Under the pieces are notes generated by a model. The model ran no database searches and was not told the origin of the DNA. It was given only the letters and a program-made list of their open reading frames with translations. Made by a program: the position numbers and the translations under genes. A stretch of 64,000 bases of DNA, taken from Pseudo-nitzschia pungens. Lineage: Eukaryota > Bacillariophyta > Bacillariophyceae > Bacillariales > Bacillariaceae. The stretch covers positions 1,116,001 to 1,180,000 of the forward strand of contig CM074768.1 of NCBI GenBank assembly GCA_037355855.1. The letters are read 5' to 3'. This document shows positions 9,375 through 19,220 of this stretch, piece after piece; positions within the stretch are counted from its first letter, which is position 1; every line of letters begins with the position of its first letter.

Positions 9375-9539
9375 GTTACGTAATTAATCTTCAATCGTAC
9401 GTAATTAACTGCAATCGTACGTAATTAACTGCAATCGTACGTAATTAACTGCAATCGTACGTAATATTAATTACGTACGTAATTAATTAATTACGTACGT
9501 AATTAATTAATTACGTACGTAATTTTAATTAATTACGTG
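9375..9539. repeat. AT-rich 20-bp tandem repeat with palindromes
   Basis: About four units of a 20-mer containing CGTACGTAATTAACTGCAAT, then several units of TTACGTACGTAATTAATTAA. The core TTACGTACGTAA is self-complementary, so the array can form cruciform-like hairpins. Confidence 0.85.
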
Positions 9540-10581
9540 AACCAAAAACAACTATTTTTAGTTTCCCGGTTCCCCCTTTTTAAATTTGAATTGTGGAGAT
9601 TTTTTCATGAACTTTACTGACGGTAAGATCTTACCGTACCGGTACTTATCTCGTTCTACGTATTAATACGTAAATCACACGTTGATATATGTAGTATGTA
9701 CGGTAAGTTCATATGTATCATTTTTTTGAAAAAACTTAAAACCTGTCGCGCGGTGCGCACGTTTTTCTATTTCCGACCGCTCCTGTTCAAAGTAAAGACA
9801 TCATCTGTTAGCTAACACTCTCTACTCTACAATGCTCTATATTCACTTTCAAACAATCTTGCTTATTCTTCCCTTAGTAAGCTCTCAAATACAGAAATTG
9901 GGGCAAAAATTGTGTGTTTTTGAGTGACAGCATCAAGCCAGCCATGTCTGTGGATTTAACTGCAAATTAGTATGGCGCACTTTCGGTTGGAGAATTTTTT
10001 TTTTGTTTCGAAGGATTCTTTTTTTGTTTTGGTTTCCCCTTTTTTTGGTCAAGATGCTGTCACTCAATTGTATGGTTGCGTGTAGAAAATGTACCAATTT
10101 CTACTTTTACCGCAATGGATCAAAATTTGGGATTCTGGCGACAAAACCACTAACTACCGGGGGCCAAAGCTATGGATGTAAGTCACCGATTTCAACAGGA
10201 GTTGTTGCAAACAGTCGGTTTAGAGTGTTTATGAACAGGTTGTAACTTTTGTTGAAGAGGTTTCCGTTACTGGGAGGAGGTATTTGGTCAGATAGTGAAG
10301 CAACAATCTGTCACTCTGACGTGATCCATTTTAATTTTTCAAGGGTACTGTACTGCGTACGAAGTAAGGCTACTGTACTTCGCACTAACATTCTACAAGT
10401 AACCTTAGAAGTAGTACGAAGTAAGGTTACGTAGTAATTTAAACCTTACTTTGTAGTAAAAAAATAAGAGATTACTTCTATGGGAGCCTGGAATGCAGAT
10501 ACAACAATCGCAGTCAAAGGGAACACAGATAGTGTATTTTGAGTCGGAATTCTTTGATTGGTACGCTAATCTGGTAAAAAA
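9540..10581. other. AT-rich non-coding stretch
   Basis: No supported gene. Short frames here lack conserved features. The stretch contains homopolymer T runs and several GTACGGTA/TACCGGTA words. Confidence 0.6.
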
Positions 10582-11081
10582 NNNNNNNNNNNNNNNNNNN
10601 NNNNNNNNNNNNNNNNNNNNNNNNNNNNNNNNNNNNNNNNNNNNNNNNNNNNNNNNNNNNNNNNNNNNNNNNNNNNNNNNNNNNNNNNNNNNNNNNNNNN
10701 NNNNNNNNNNNNNNNNNNNNNNNNNNNNNNNNNNNNNNNNNNNNNNNNNNNNNNNNNNNNNNNNNNNNNNNNNNNNNNNNNNNNNNNNNNNNNNNNNNNN
10801 NNNNNNNNNNNNNNNNNNNNNNNNNNNNNNNNNNNNNNNNNNNNNNNNNNNNNNNNNNNNNNNNNNNNNNNNNNNNNNNNNNNNNNNNNNNNNNNNNNNN
10901 NNNNNNNNNNNNNNNNNNNNNNNNNNNNNNNNNNNNNNNNNNNNNNNNNNNNNNNNNNNNNNNNNNNNNNNNNNNNNNNNNNNNNNNNNNNNNNNNNNNN
11001 NNNNNNNNNNNNNNNNNNNNNNNNNNNNNNNNNNNNNNNNNNNNNNNNNNNNNNNNNNNNNNNNNNNNNNNNNNNNNNNNN
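10582..11081. other. Assembly gap (500 N)
   Basis: Exactly 500 N, which suggests a fixed-length scaffold gap rather than a measured distance. ACT/AGT-type triplet repeats lie just right of it (11093-11122), which may have broken the assembly. Confidence 0.99.
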
Positions 11082-11346
11082 ACTGCTGATGGTGCTAGTG
11101 GTAGTACTACTACTACTACTGGTAAAGGCTGGGGGGGTATATAACTCTGGCACACATGCCTACCTACTGAGGAACCCAGCATCATATATACTATTTAGTA
11201 GTAGCATCCCCAGCAATAGCACCATAGTACCACCAATGTGAATACTATCATATCTCCTCACCGCTTCACATAAAGGAATTCCTACTAGTGCTGATCCTAC
11301 TACTACATTCCCTAGCAAAAAGCAAATAGTAGTAACTCCCTCGACC

Positions 11347-11428
11347 GTTAAAGTCTGGTTACAGACTGAGTAATTTAGTATCACCGTTGGTGATTAAAGT
11401 TATTTTTAAATACGTATATTATTATTAT
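11347..11428 (+). mobile_element. Extremely 5'-truncated LINE copy (3' tail only)
   Basis: 82 bp matching the 3' end of LINE A (31905-31985): hairpin AGTCTG-gtta-CAGACT (11352-11367), hairpin TCACC-gtt-GGTGA (11381-11393) and an ATT-repeat end. It is flanked by a 9-bp direct repeat CCCTCGACC (11338-11346 and 11429-11437), the expected target-site duplication. It therefore looks like a genuine LINE insertion retaining only the terminal 82 bp. Confidence 0.8.
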
Positions 11429-11579
11429 CCCTCGACCCCGCAAAGCGCCGACAATTTCTGAACATTCAGTAACCTTATCCATTCACATCTGATTCTTGTT
11501 CGTCTTCAGGAACCGGGTTTTAGTGTTCAAAACATCAGTGCGAAGAAGTTTCCAGTACAAACACAACCAGGTCACTATC

Positions 11580-11675
11580 GACCAAAAGAAAAATGAAGAA
11601 CTACCAGTAGTAATAGCTACTAGTAGTACTAGTAGAGTAGTAGTAGTACTAGTAGTAGTAGTACTACCATACGAG
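11580..11675. repeat. AGT/ACT triplet-rich low-complexity stretch
   Basis: Runs of AGTAGT, ACTAGT and AGTACT that are locally palindromic. No coding signal. Confidence 0.6.
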
Positions 11676-11909
11676 CACTAGAAAATATATCTCGAAGAAC
11701 AACAGAAATTACGGCATTTCTCCCATCCGCCTGCTTCTGACCAATAACAGCATTACTACCACTGGTTTATTCCCAAGGCACTTAGTATTGTGACCATTAC
11801 ATGCTTATTTTACGATGTGTTTCTTTCCTTTGTTCTCTAACTTGCCTGCATGGTCATTCGTCCATTCGTTTCTTCGTTTCTGCGTTACGTCAGTGGTTCA
11901 TTCGTTCGT

Positions 11910-12143
11910 TCATTTATTCTTCTTGTATCGATCGGCGCTTTCTTTCATTTCACGCACCACTCGCCGTCTCATTTCCTTCTTGGTTTCGCGCTGTTTCTTG
12001 ATATTGGCCCGGGAAGAATGGATGGTTCCTGAGGCTGCTGCTGTGGCGGCGTCGGCAGCGCGTTTCATTTCACGAGCGACTCGTCTTCTCATTTGGTCGC
12101 GGGTCTCTTTGGGATTGGGTGTTGTCCGCTTTGGGAATTCGTG
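11910..12143 (-). pseudogene. Interrupted host gene, 3' part (C-terminal half)
   Basis: 77 codons plus TAA, reading in frame with 32239-32712 once the Copia element and one GTGGT duplication are left out. This half is strongly basic and helical and holds a duplicated block of about 20 residues (ETRDQMRRRVAREMK and ETKKEMRRRVVREMK) separated by an alanine-rich linker. No function is recognised. The frame match across a 20-kb insertion is the main evidence that this was a real gene of about 235 codons. In this haplotype the product is cut at the LTR. Confidence 0.75.
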
Positions 12144-12148
12144 GTGGT

Positions 12149-12361
12149 ACTGGTAATATTTCTCTGGTAGAGTTCTACAGTGAGAAGATTGAGTTGATAA
12201 CAAAGATATTTCTTAAATTATGATTACTTGGGTACCCTATTGGTACGTTTAATTTTCTTACTTTCTTGTTTTGATTCACATGTTCACAAGGATATGCTAA
12301 TTTTACTTCAACTCTCTGATTCCCGTCCGGAATGTTCTTTTCAATCACTAATTGTTTGATT
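12149..12361 (-). repeat. Copia 3' LTR
   Basis: 213 bp, identical to 32026-32238 except for two transitions. On the element's own strand it starts AATCAAAC and ends ACCAGT, so it lacks the usual TG...CA ends. Confidence 0.9.
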
Positions 12362-12370
12362 CTCCCTCTC
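12362..12370 (-). promoter_or_regulatory. Copia polypurine tract
   Basis: GAGAGGGAG on the minus strand, directly abutting the start of the 3' LTR; the expected plus-strand primer position. Confidence 0.75.
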
Positions 12371-12393
12371 AACCGTAATTTGGATGGTTGTCA

Positions 12394-15300
12394 CTACCAG
12401 CCCATTGATAATTTACGGTTGTTCTCCAATTGCTTTGGCGATAGGGGCTTGATTAGAAAGTCTGCCTTTTGTTTGTGGGTTTCGATGAACTCTAACTGAA
12501 TGTCTCGGGCTTTAATCCATGATCGAAACCAATGAAGTTTTAAGGCATAAAACTTTGATCTCACTGTATGCCGTCCTGGTTCCAGCTTGGCTAGGGTCAA
12601 GGCGCCTTGGTTATCTTCATGTACGGTGGCTTTGAAGGTGACTTCCTGCTCATTTCCATATCTTAGTCCTCTTAGTACTGCCTTGAACACTTCTAGCATT
12701 GGAATTGCCGCTCGAAGCGCCATTGACAGCGCAGTATACTCTGATTCCATGGTGCTGGTGGCTATGGTTGATTGAAGTTTTGATACCCATAGTACTGGGC
12801 ATCCGGCGATCTCGATGATATATCCAGTTCTCGACTTGACTGCTTCTGGGTTGGTGGATTCCTCAGATCCCCATCCACATGCGAACGCTGCGTCCACGTA
12901 GATATCGAGCTTCAGACTCCCTGTAACGCTTGGACGGAGGATTAGGCCCTTGTCGAGCGTTCCTTTAAGGTACCGTCCGATTTGGATCAACGCGAGCTCG
13001 TGTGATCTCTTTGGTGCATGGACGTACCGAGCTACTTGTGAAGTGGCCATAGCAATGTCACACCTAGAGTGTCCTGCCAAGTAGTTAAGCTGTCCCACGA
13101 CGGACGCGTAGCTGAAGTGCCCGAGTGCCTGTTCACCATTTTCATCGATAGGTAGGTAGTCAGTGCATGGGGTGCCAACTGGTGTAATACTCTTGTCAGT
13201 CAGGTGAAGGGCGTCTACTATCGACTCTGCCAATCCTTTTTGGGTTAGGTGGATGGTGCCATCCTCCTTACGATCGATTAGAACTCCAAGGAATCCGGCA
13301 ACGTCTTCTTCTTCCCTGAATGGTACGTCAGCTTCTTTGATCTTTTTAGTGAGTGTATCCATTGCTTCTTTGTTCTTGTAGAACAAAAGTGCGTCGTCAA
13401 CGTAAATCAGACAGATGACCTCTTCAGAGACAAATAGGCATGGATCAGCATCAGATTGGAAGAACCCAAATTTCTGTGTTAATTGATCACGAGTGTGTAG
13501 AAAGAAGTTACGAGGACTTTGTGCGAGTCCGTACAAGCTTTTGTTTAATTGCCACACCATTCCAGGGATAGCGAAACCAGCTGGCATTTCCACATACACT
13601 AGGCAATCAATTTTGGCGTGCACGAACGCTGCTGTGTAGTCGATCTGTTTCGTCTCTAGGTTCATGATAATACTCATCACAAGCAGGAGTCGCACAGTTA
13701 TCCACATTACCACTGGAGCGAATGTTTCAAAGTAGTCTATACCTTTCCTTTGCTCGAACCCTCTCGTGCAGTATCGAACCTTCAGTTTCTTGACAGATCC
13801 GTCGGGATAGCGCTTGCGTCTGAGTGCCCACACTCCTGAGATGACCTTTTGATCGGTGGGATGTTCCACGATGTTGAAGACATTGAGGTCTATTAGTGTC
13901 TGAATTTCAATTTCCATGGCTTTCACGAATCCTGCTGCCTCTGGACTGGCCATTGCCTCCTTGAGAGTTGGATTGTCCTCTTTGTTTGCCATAGTGGCTA
14001 ACGCTGCTGGGTTCAGGTAGTTTAAGAGGTTGGTGCCGGTGCAATTCATCTGGTGCTCAGCAACAAAGCTGTTGAGAGTAGTGAGGCTGCTTCCGCAAAG
14101 CGTTCGCAGGCTATCCCAATTAATGGACGCTAGATACTGCTGGTTAAGTTTGCTGTAAGGTACCCGAGCTGGCCGGTCATTCCCGCGAAAGTTGATTTGC
14201 CTAGAGCCGGATGGCGTTGGTCCTTGGTATGTCATGGGAGAAATGAGGTCGTGTCGGTGATCGCGGGGCGTAAATAAGTTCAGTCTCTGGACCGGCCGGT
14301 GTATTCGGGTTGAGCGCCGTGGCGCTTCCGGAGAAGCTGGAGGGGCTTTGGGTGTGCTAGAGGAGGTAGTATCATTGTTGTTGAGGATGGTACCTTGTCC
14401 AGGGGTTACTTGAGCAACTGTGTCATCTCCCTCTGGAGTAAGCGTGGCTCCCTCTGGAGCAGACGGGGCTCCCTCTGAAGCAGACGGGGCTCCCTCTGGA
14501 GTGGAGGGAATGGCCGGAGCCAGGGGCATGGAAGAGGTAAGTGACGCATCTCCCTCTGCAGATGAGGCAGATGAGGCAAGATCGGGGATTGAATCTGGAA
14601 TTTCCCTCTCGTCTACGGAGGAGGGATCCGAAGTAGACGCAAACGGAACGACATCAGGGGCGGTGGCTGCATCAGGGTGGCGATCGGCGTTGGAGAGAAC
14701 GAGCGAGTGCCAGACGTCGTCAGAGAACTCTCCGTTGGAAAACACAGTTGAGAAGGTATCGTCAAAGACCACGTGATATTGAGGGGTGATTTTGCCGGTT
14801 TCAGGGTTAAGAACCATGTGAACAGTGGTGGAATGGTGACGACTAACGCCAAGGTAAACGCCCTGACGACTGCGGCGTTCCCACTTTGGAATCTTCTTGC
14901 CGTCTTGGAGCCGAGGGTCAAGTACATATACCGGGCAGCCAAAGACATGGAGTCGCTGGAGATGGGCATGGTTGCGAAAGCTTGTGCCAGTGAAGAGTTC
15001 AAACGGAGCGAGCCGAAGATCGGCGCGTGGCGTGTGGTTCCACAGGTAGACAGCATGGTCAACGGCAAACGGCCATAGGTTGGCTTCGGCTTGTTGGGGG
15101 CCAGTGGATGGCAAAGTGAAGGAGAAGAGCTCGAGCCATGTAGAAGATGGTTTGAATGCTGCGTTCTGCTCGGTTTTGATGATGGGCACCAACACCTGAG
15201 AGAAATCGCCGCTGGCCCTTGAGGGCACAGTCACGTGTCCAATCAGAGGAGTGGAATGGATTGTTGTCTGCTGCATATTCCTGGACTAACACGCCATGTT

Positions 15301-16618
15301 CTGAACAGAAGCGCTCAAAGGCGCGCTTGGACTCCACAGTTTCTGCGGCGGTTGTTGTGCACTGATGTGAATGATGAACAAGGCGGGTGGCGTGATCAAC
15401 AAACAGAGCTCCTCCGGTGTATTGAAGATGTTCCTTTTCTTTGCCGTAGGTGTCAGGAAGCCGACCACGAGTGAAGCTCTGATAGATGTCTACTGAAACA
15501 CGTTGACCTGGGTCAACGACATTGAGAGAGGACTTCCCGTCGTTCGCCTTGATTGCTTGCGTTCTATGGGACGGCGGGGAGATTCGTTTTTGCTTGGCGT
15601 ACTGGCATGCTGCACACAGGGGAACTTGACAGTGGGAGCTCTTGTTGTTGGATGGTTGAATAAGCCTGGTCTTGTTGAAGTGCGCTTTTGCCAGGAGTGA
15701 TTGGACATGTCCAAAGTTGATGTGTCCTAGCCGATTGTGCCATAGTAGTAGCTCTTGTTGCGCCGATGTCAGGTTCCAGTTTGCCTTGTGGAGAATGGAA
15801 GAGCTTGTATGGTCAATGGTGGTGGGCAGTGCTGTAGTTCCTAAGTAGCCGAAGGAGGAGTTGTGGTCAATCGCTGAGAAGGCGGAGGAACACAGGTAGC
15901 GAGCAAAGTTGGCGAGCCGATTTCGTGTTGGTGAGTGCCGAGAGCTAAGCTTCCGGCGAGACCGTGACGGGTGAAGTGCGCGATGCGTTAGCATGACTGG
16001 AAGGTTGCTTCCGCGCTCCATTGGGAATTGTAGTATTGTCCCATCATAAAGTTGAAGTGATGCTCCATTTGTGTTGACTGTCAGCGAGCACTCTGCGCCA
16101 GAGGTGGCATAGTGATAGTCTATGTAACTTTGGGGAGAGAAGAGCCTGACCGTTGCGTCAGGAATTAGGTAGGCTTCAGTTTCAATTGGTGCGCGAATAC
16201 CATTCATATCTTCTATGTCCCAACTAACAACACCTTCACCGCTCACGTTGGCGACGGATCCCGTAAGGCCAGTGATACTTGGCGAGTCTGGCAATACTGG
16301 TGGCTGCAAGAAGTCGCTGGCTAGTGGGGTAATTGAGCTGGATGCACCGGTATCGATGATCACCGGTAGTTCCCCTTGCTTCGTGGACGTGTAGATGAGT
16401 GGATTCTGGAGTGGCAATTCGAGGGAAGGTAGGTATGATTGGATGCTGGCTTTTAATGTCCGTGCTTGGAGGAGAATCATTCGATACTGAGGACTGTCAC
16501 GGTGGAGTTGCTTGTAGTGCTGTGGCATACCGAATGTCATTGTGTCTCGAACTCGTCGATAGTGTTGTAGTGCATCTATCGTGTTCATGTAGGTCTGTAG
16601 GTCATGGCTAGTGTAGGA
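12394..16618 (-). pseudogene. Copia pol: protease, integrase, RT, RNase H (frameshifted)
   Basis: From 16618 down: protease with DTGASS near 16350; GAG-pre-integrase HHCC zinc motif around 15600-15770; integrase core with D (VSVDIYQS), D (AADNNPF) and E (NRAERSIQ); then, in another frame from 15276, the integrase C-terminus, an acidic Ser/Pro-rich linker with short EGAPSA-type repeats, RT with YVDD near 13405, and RNase H (YVDAAFACGWG, ESEYTAL, HEDNQGAL), ending at 12394. The frame change maps to a run of five G at 15096-15100; four would restore the alignment, so this is either a 1-bp insertion or a homopolymer assembly error. The first 27 codons of the longer frame (16699-16619) belong to LINE B. 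Confidence 0.88.
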
Positions 16619-17180
16619 CAATTTGCGCATCGCGCATTTTGTCCGACGTTCCGATGTTCCAGTACTAAAAATACGTAGATTTCTACACAACTTTACCATG
16701 CGATATCTCGCTCCCTTTTACACCACCAATCACAACCCCAGGACCTACATGTATTAACCAAGACCTGCGCTCTTTGTTTCTGCTATTGGTTCAGTTGCTG
16801 GCTGCTTCTTTTGGTTGATTTGGTTGCCAATTCACCACTCGGCCGATCGATCCGCAGCAACAACCAAAACAAAACCGACACCTAATTTTCTACAGCACCT
16901 CCAGTACCGATTCTACAGCGATTCGAAAATACTTCTACTACGTAATACTGTTGCCGTCTTACTGTTGCCGTCTGTACTGCTTCGATCTGTTTCCAAGCTC
17001 TCAAGGCCCTTAAGTATATATTATACTTAATGTTCTACATTGTTTCCAAGCTTCCTAAGTGATTTCCACTTAACGTTCTACATTCTTCAAGGTTCCTTGC
17101 TAAGTCCCCTAAGTCTTTTCAAGGTGTAGTTCACGAACAGCCCCTTCCACTGTAGGTATATTTCTACAAGAAATTCCAGC

Positions 17181-17990
17181 TGAAATCTGTTTTCAAGTCC
17201 ATTGCCCTGCTGGACCATATGTGTTTTCGCTTATGGTCCTACTGTTTCTTGACCCAAGCCCCAAAGCCGCTAAGTACAGTTTGCTTAAGGCTCCACCACC
17301 TACATAACCCTCTCAGGTGTACTGTATAAATGTCATCTGTTTCCAAGTCTACTGCCCTGATGGACCCTAAGTGTTTTCACTTATGGTCCTACTGTTTCCT
17401 GACCCAAGCCCTAAAGCCACTAAGTACAGTTTGCTTAAGGCTCCCCTACCTACATATACCTCTCAGATGCATTCTTCAACTGTCATCTGTTTTCAAGTCT
17501 ACTGCCCTGATGGACCATAAGTGTTTTCGCTTATGGTCCTACTGTTTCCTTACCCAAGCCCCAAAGCCGCTAAGTACAGCTTGCTTAAGGCTCTCCTACC
17601 TACATATACCTCTCAGATGCACACTTCAACTGTCATCTGTTTTCAAGTCTACTGCCCTGCTGGACCATAAGTGTTCTCACTTAAGGTCCTACTATTTCCT
17701 GACCCAAGCCCCAAAGCCGCTAAGTACAGCTTGCTTAAGGCTCTCCTACCTACATAACCCTCTCAGATGCACACTTCAACTGTCATCTGTTTTCAAGTCT
17801 ACTGCCCTGATAGTCCATAATTGTTTTTGATTATGGACCTACTGTTTTTATGACCCAAGCCCCAAAGCTGCTAAGTACATGTTACTTAACGCACCACCAC
17901 CTACATATACCCCTCCAGTTCACAGTACAGCAGAGACCTGTTTTCAAGCCTACAGCCCTGATGGTCCATAAGTGTTTTCACTTAAAGGCC
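17181..17990 (+). repeat. 150-bp tandem units with internal hairpin in the LINE B 5' region
   Basis: The word TGTCATCTGT recurs at 17331, 17481, 17631 and 17781, exactly 150 bp apart, with less perfect units before and after. Each unit carries an inverted repeat; in the unit at 17512-17539 GGACCATAAG pairs with CTTATGGTCC around an 8-nt loop. In the unit at 17813-17838 two base pairs are changed on both sides, keeping the stem. Confidence 0.9.
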
Positions 17991-18000
17991 CTGTTTCCAA

Positions 18001-18480
18001 GCTACTACAGGAGAGCAAGTTCAAGTTCGAACAGAAGGCCAGCTGTTACGAATTTGAATTTGGTAGTAGGCTCCACCGCCTCTACGTGTCTCCTACTACG
18101 AAGTTCGAACAGAAGGACAGCTGTTACGAATTTGGTAGTAGGCTCCGTACTATATGTACCATACAGTGGTAAGGAATGTGTTTGGGGCACTCGCATTACT
18201 GATGCTGCAATACAGCATGCAGAGACCAGTTTTGCTTGCGTCAGCTGACCACTTGCATTACAGATACTATGTATCTAGGCAAGGGTTTTGCTTGTGTCAG
18301 CTGACCACTCCAAGCATCACTGATGCTGTACAGTGGCATTCAAGGGACAGTTTTGCTTGTGTTTTCCCTTTCACGTTCTTGTTACCCCGTCTCCTGTACG
18401 CTTTGCAACAGCTGTGTCTGTTGTGCTCTGGACTGGTTCGTTTTTTTCCTGTTTCTTACCAAGGTTCGTTTGCAAAATAG
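18001..18480 (+). repeat. Further local duplications in LINE B
   Basis: Two copies of a roughly 45-bp segment (around 18015-18068 and 18098-18145, sharing AAGTTCGAACAGAAGG) and two copies of a TTTTGCTTG..GTCAGCTGACCACT segment (around 18230-18260 and 18285-18310). Both are duplications within the untranslated part, without coding capacity. Confidence 0.7.
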
Positions 18481-18671
18481 CCGTCTTTACAACCTGGGGC
18501 CTATTCCCCATGGTTGAGGCGGCGCGTCGTTCTACAACTTGGGGCCTAACCTCTCTTCGATTGAGGCGACGATAAAGTCTGGTTACAGACTGAGTAGCTT
18601 TTAACCACCTTCGGTGGATTTTCCTACTTAAATAAGTATATTATTATTATTAGGTCATGGCTAGTGTAGGA

Positions 18672-19220
18672 GGCCGATGCGGCTGTTTGTGGACTGTCAT
18701 TAGGAGGGAGTTGCAGTCCATTAGGGTCATTGGAATGTAGTTTGGACTCAGGGAAGGAGGTGAGGTCGACAGTGCTTAGGTAGCGTCGATTACGGACTGT
18801 CCCGGGAGCAATACTACTTGTTGGGGATAGGAGGTAGTTGAGGCCTCTCTTTTGATTGTGGATAATGCCATTGTTTGTTTGCGCATAAGAGTGGAGTTTA
18901 CGGACTCGATGGCTACGACACCGTCTGTAGTCGTGAGTTCTGTACTTGGGTCTGCGCAGTACTAATGGCTTGAGGTGTCGATGGAGGGTGTGGTTTCCGG
19001 CTTGAAGGAAGTACAGTGGAAAGGACAATGTTACGAGTGGCAGGTAGATCCATTCCGGTTTAAACCAACGTTGAACGGGATCCAGGACGATTCCAAACAG
19101 TAGTTTGGTAAGGAGTTTCACGCCATATCGTATCAGCGGAGGTATGACTAGTGCGTCAAGTGCACTTAGCCAATACCAGAGGTTTATCCACTGCTTCCAC
19201 CAAATTCCACACCATGCCTG
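18672..19220 (-). pseudogene. Copia pol N-terminal linker with hydrophobic segments
   Basis: In the same frame as gag above it and protease below it. Just after the TGA at 19221-19223 comes a tryptophan-rich, strongly hydrophobic stretch of about 80 residues that could form two membrane-spanning helices, then a basic and Ser/Thr-rich linker leading to the LINE B insertion point. The frame continues unchanged at 16618 into the protease. I do not recognise this hydrophobic region as a standard retrotransposon domain. Confidence 0.65.

Larger units (their letters stand above)
16619..18651 (+). mobile_element. LINE B: ORF-less relative of LINE A, inserted in Copia pol
   Basis: The 5' end (16619-16700) matches the LINE A 5' end (21093-21170), including GTCCGACGTTCCGATGTTCC. 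It continues with 150-bp tandem units, several local duplications and the family 3' tail (about 18490-18651). A 20-bp target duplication lies at 16599-16618 and 18652-18671. No ORF1 or ORF2 remnant is visible. It may be an internally deleted LINE or a distinct non-autonomous family using LINE A-type machinery. It sits antisense in the Copia gag-pol frame, which closes perfectly when LINE B and one repeat copy are left out. Confidence 0.88.

Noticed and set aside
10493..11185. Long frames spanning the N gap
   Set aside because: They are open only because the 500 N contain no stop codons.
17181..17990. Regular repeats as a CRISPR-like array
   Set aside because: Units are 150-bp direct tandem repeats without unique spacers, inside a eukaryotic LINE.
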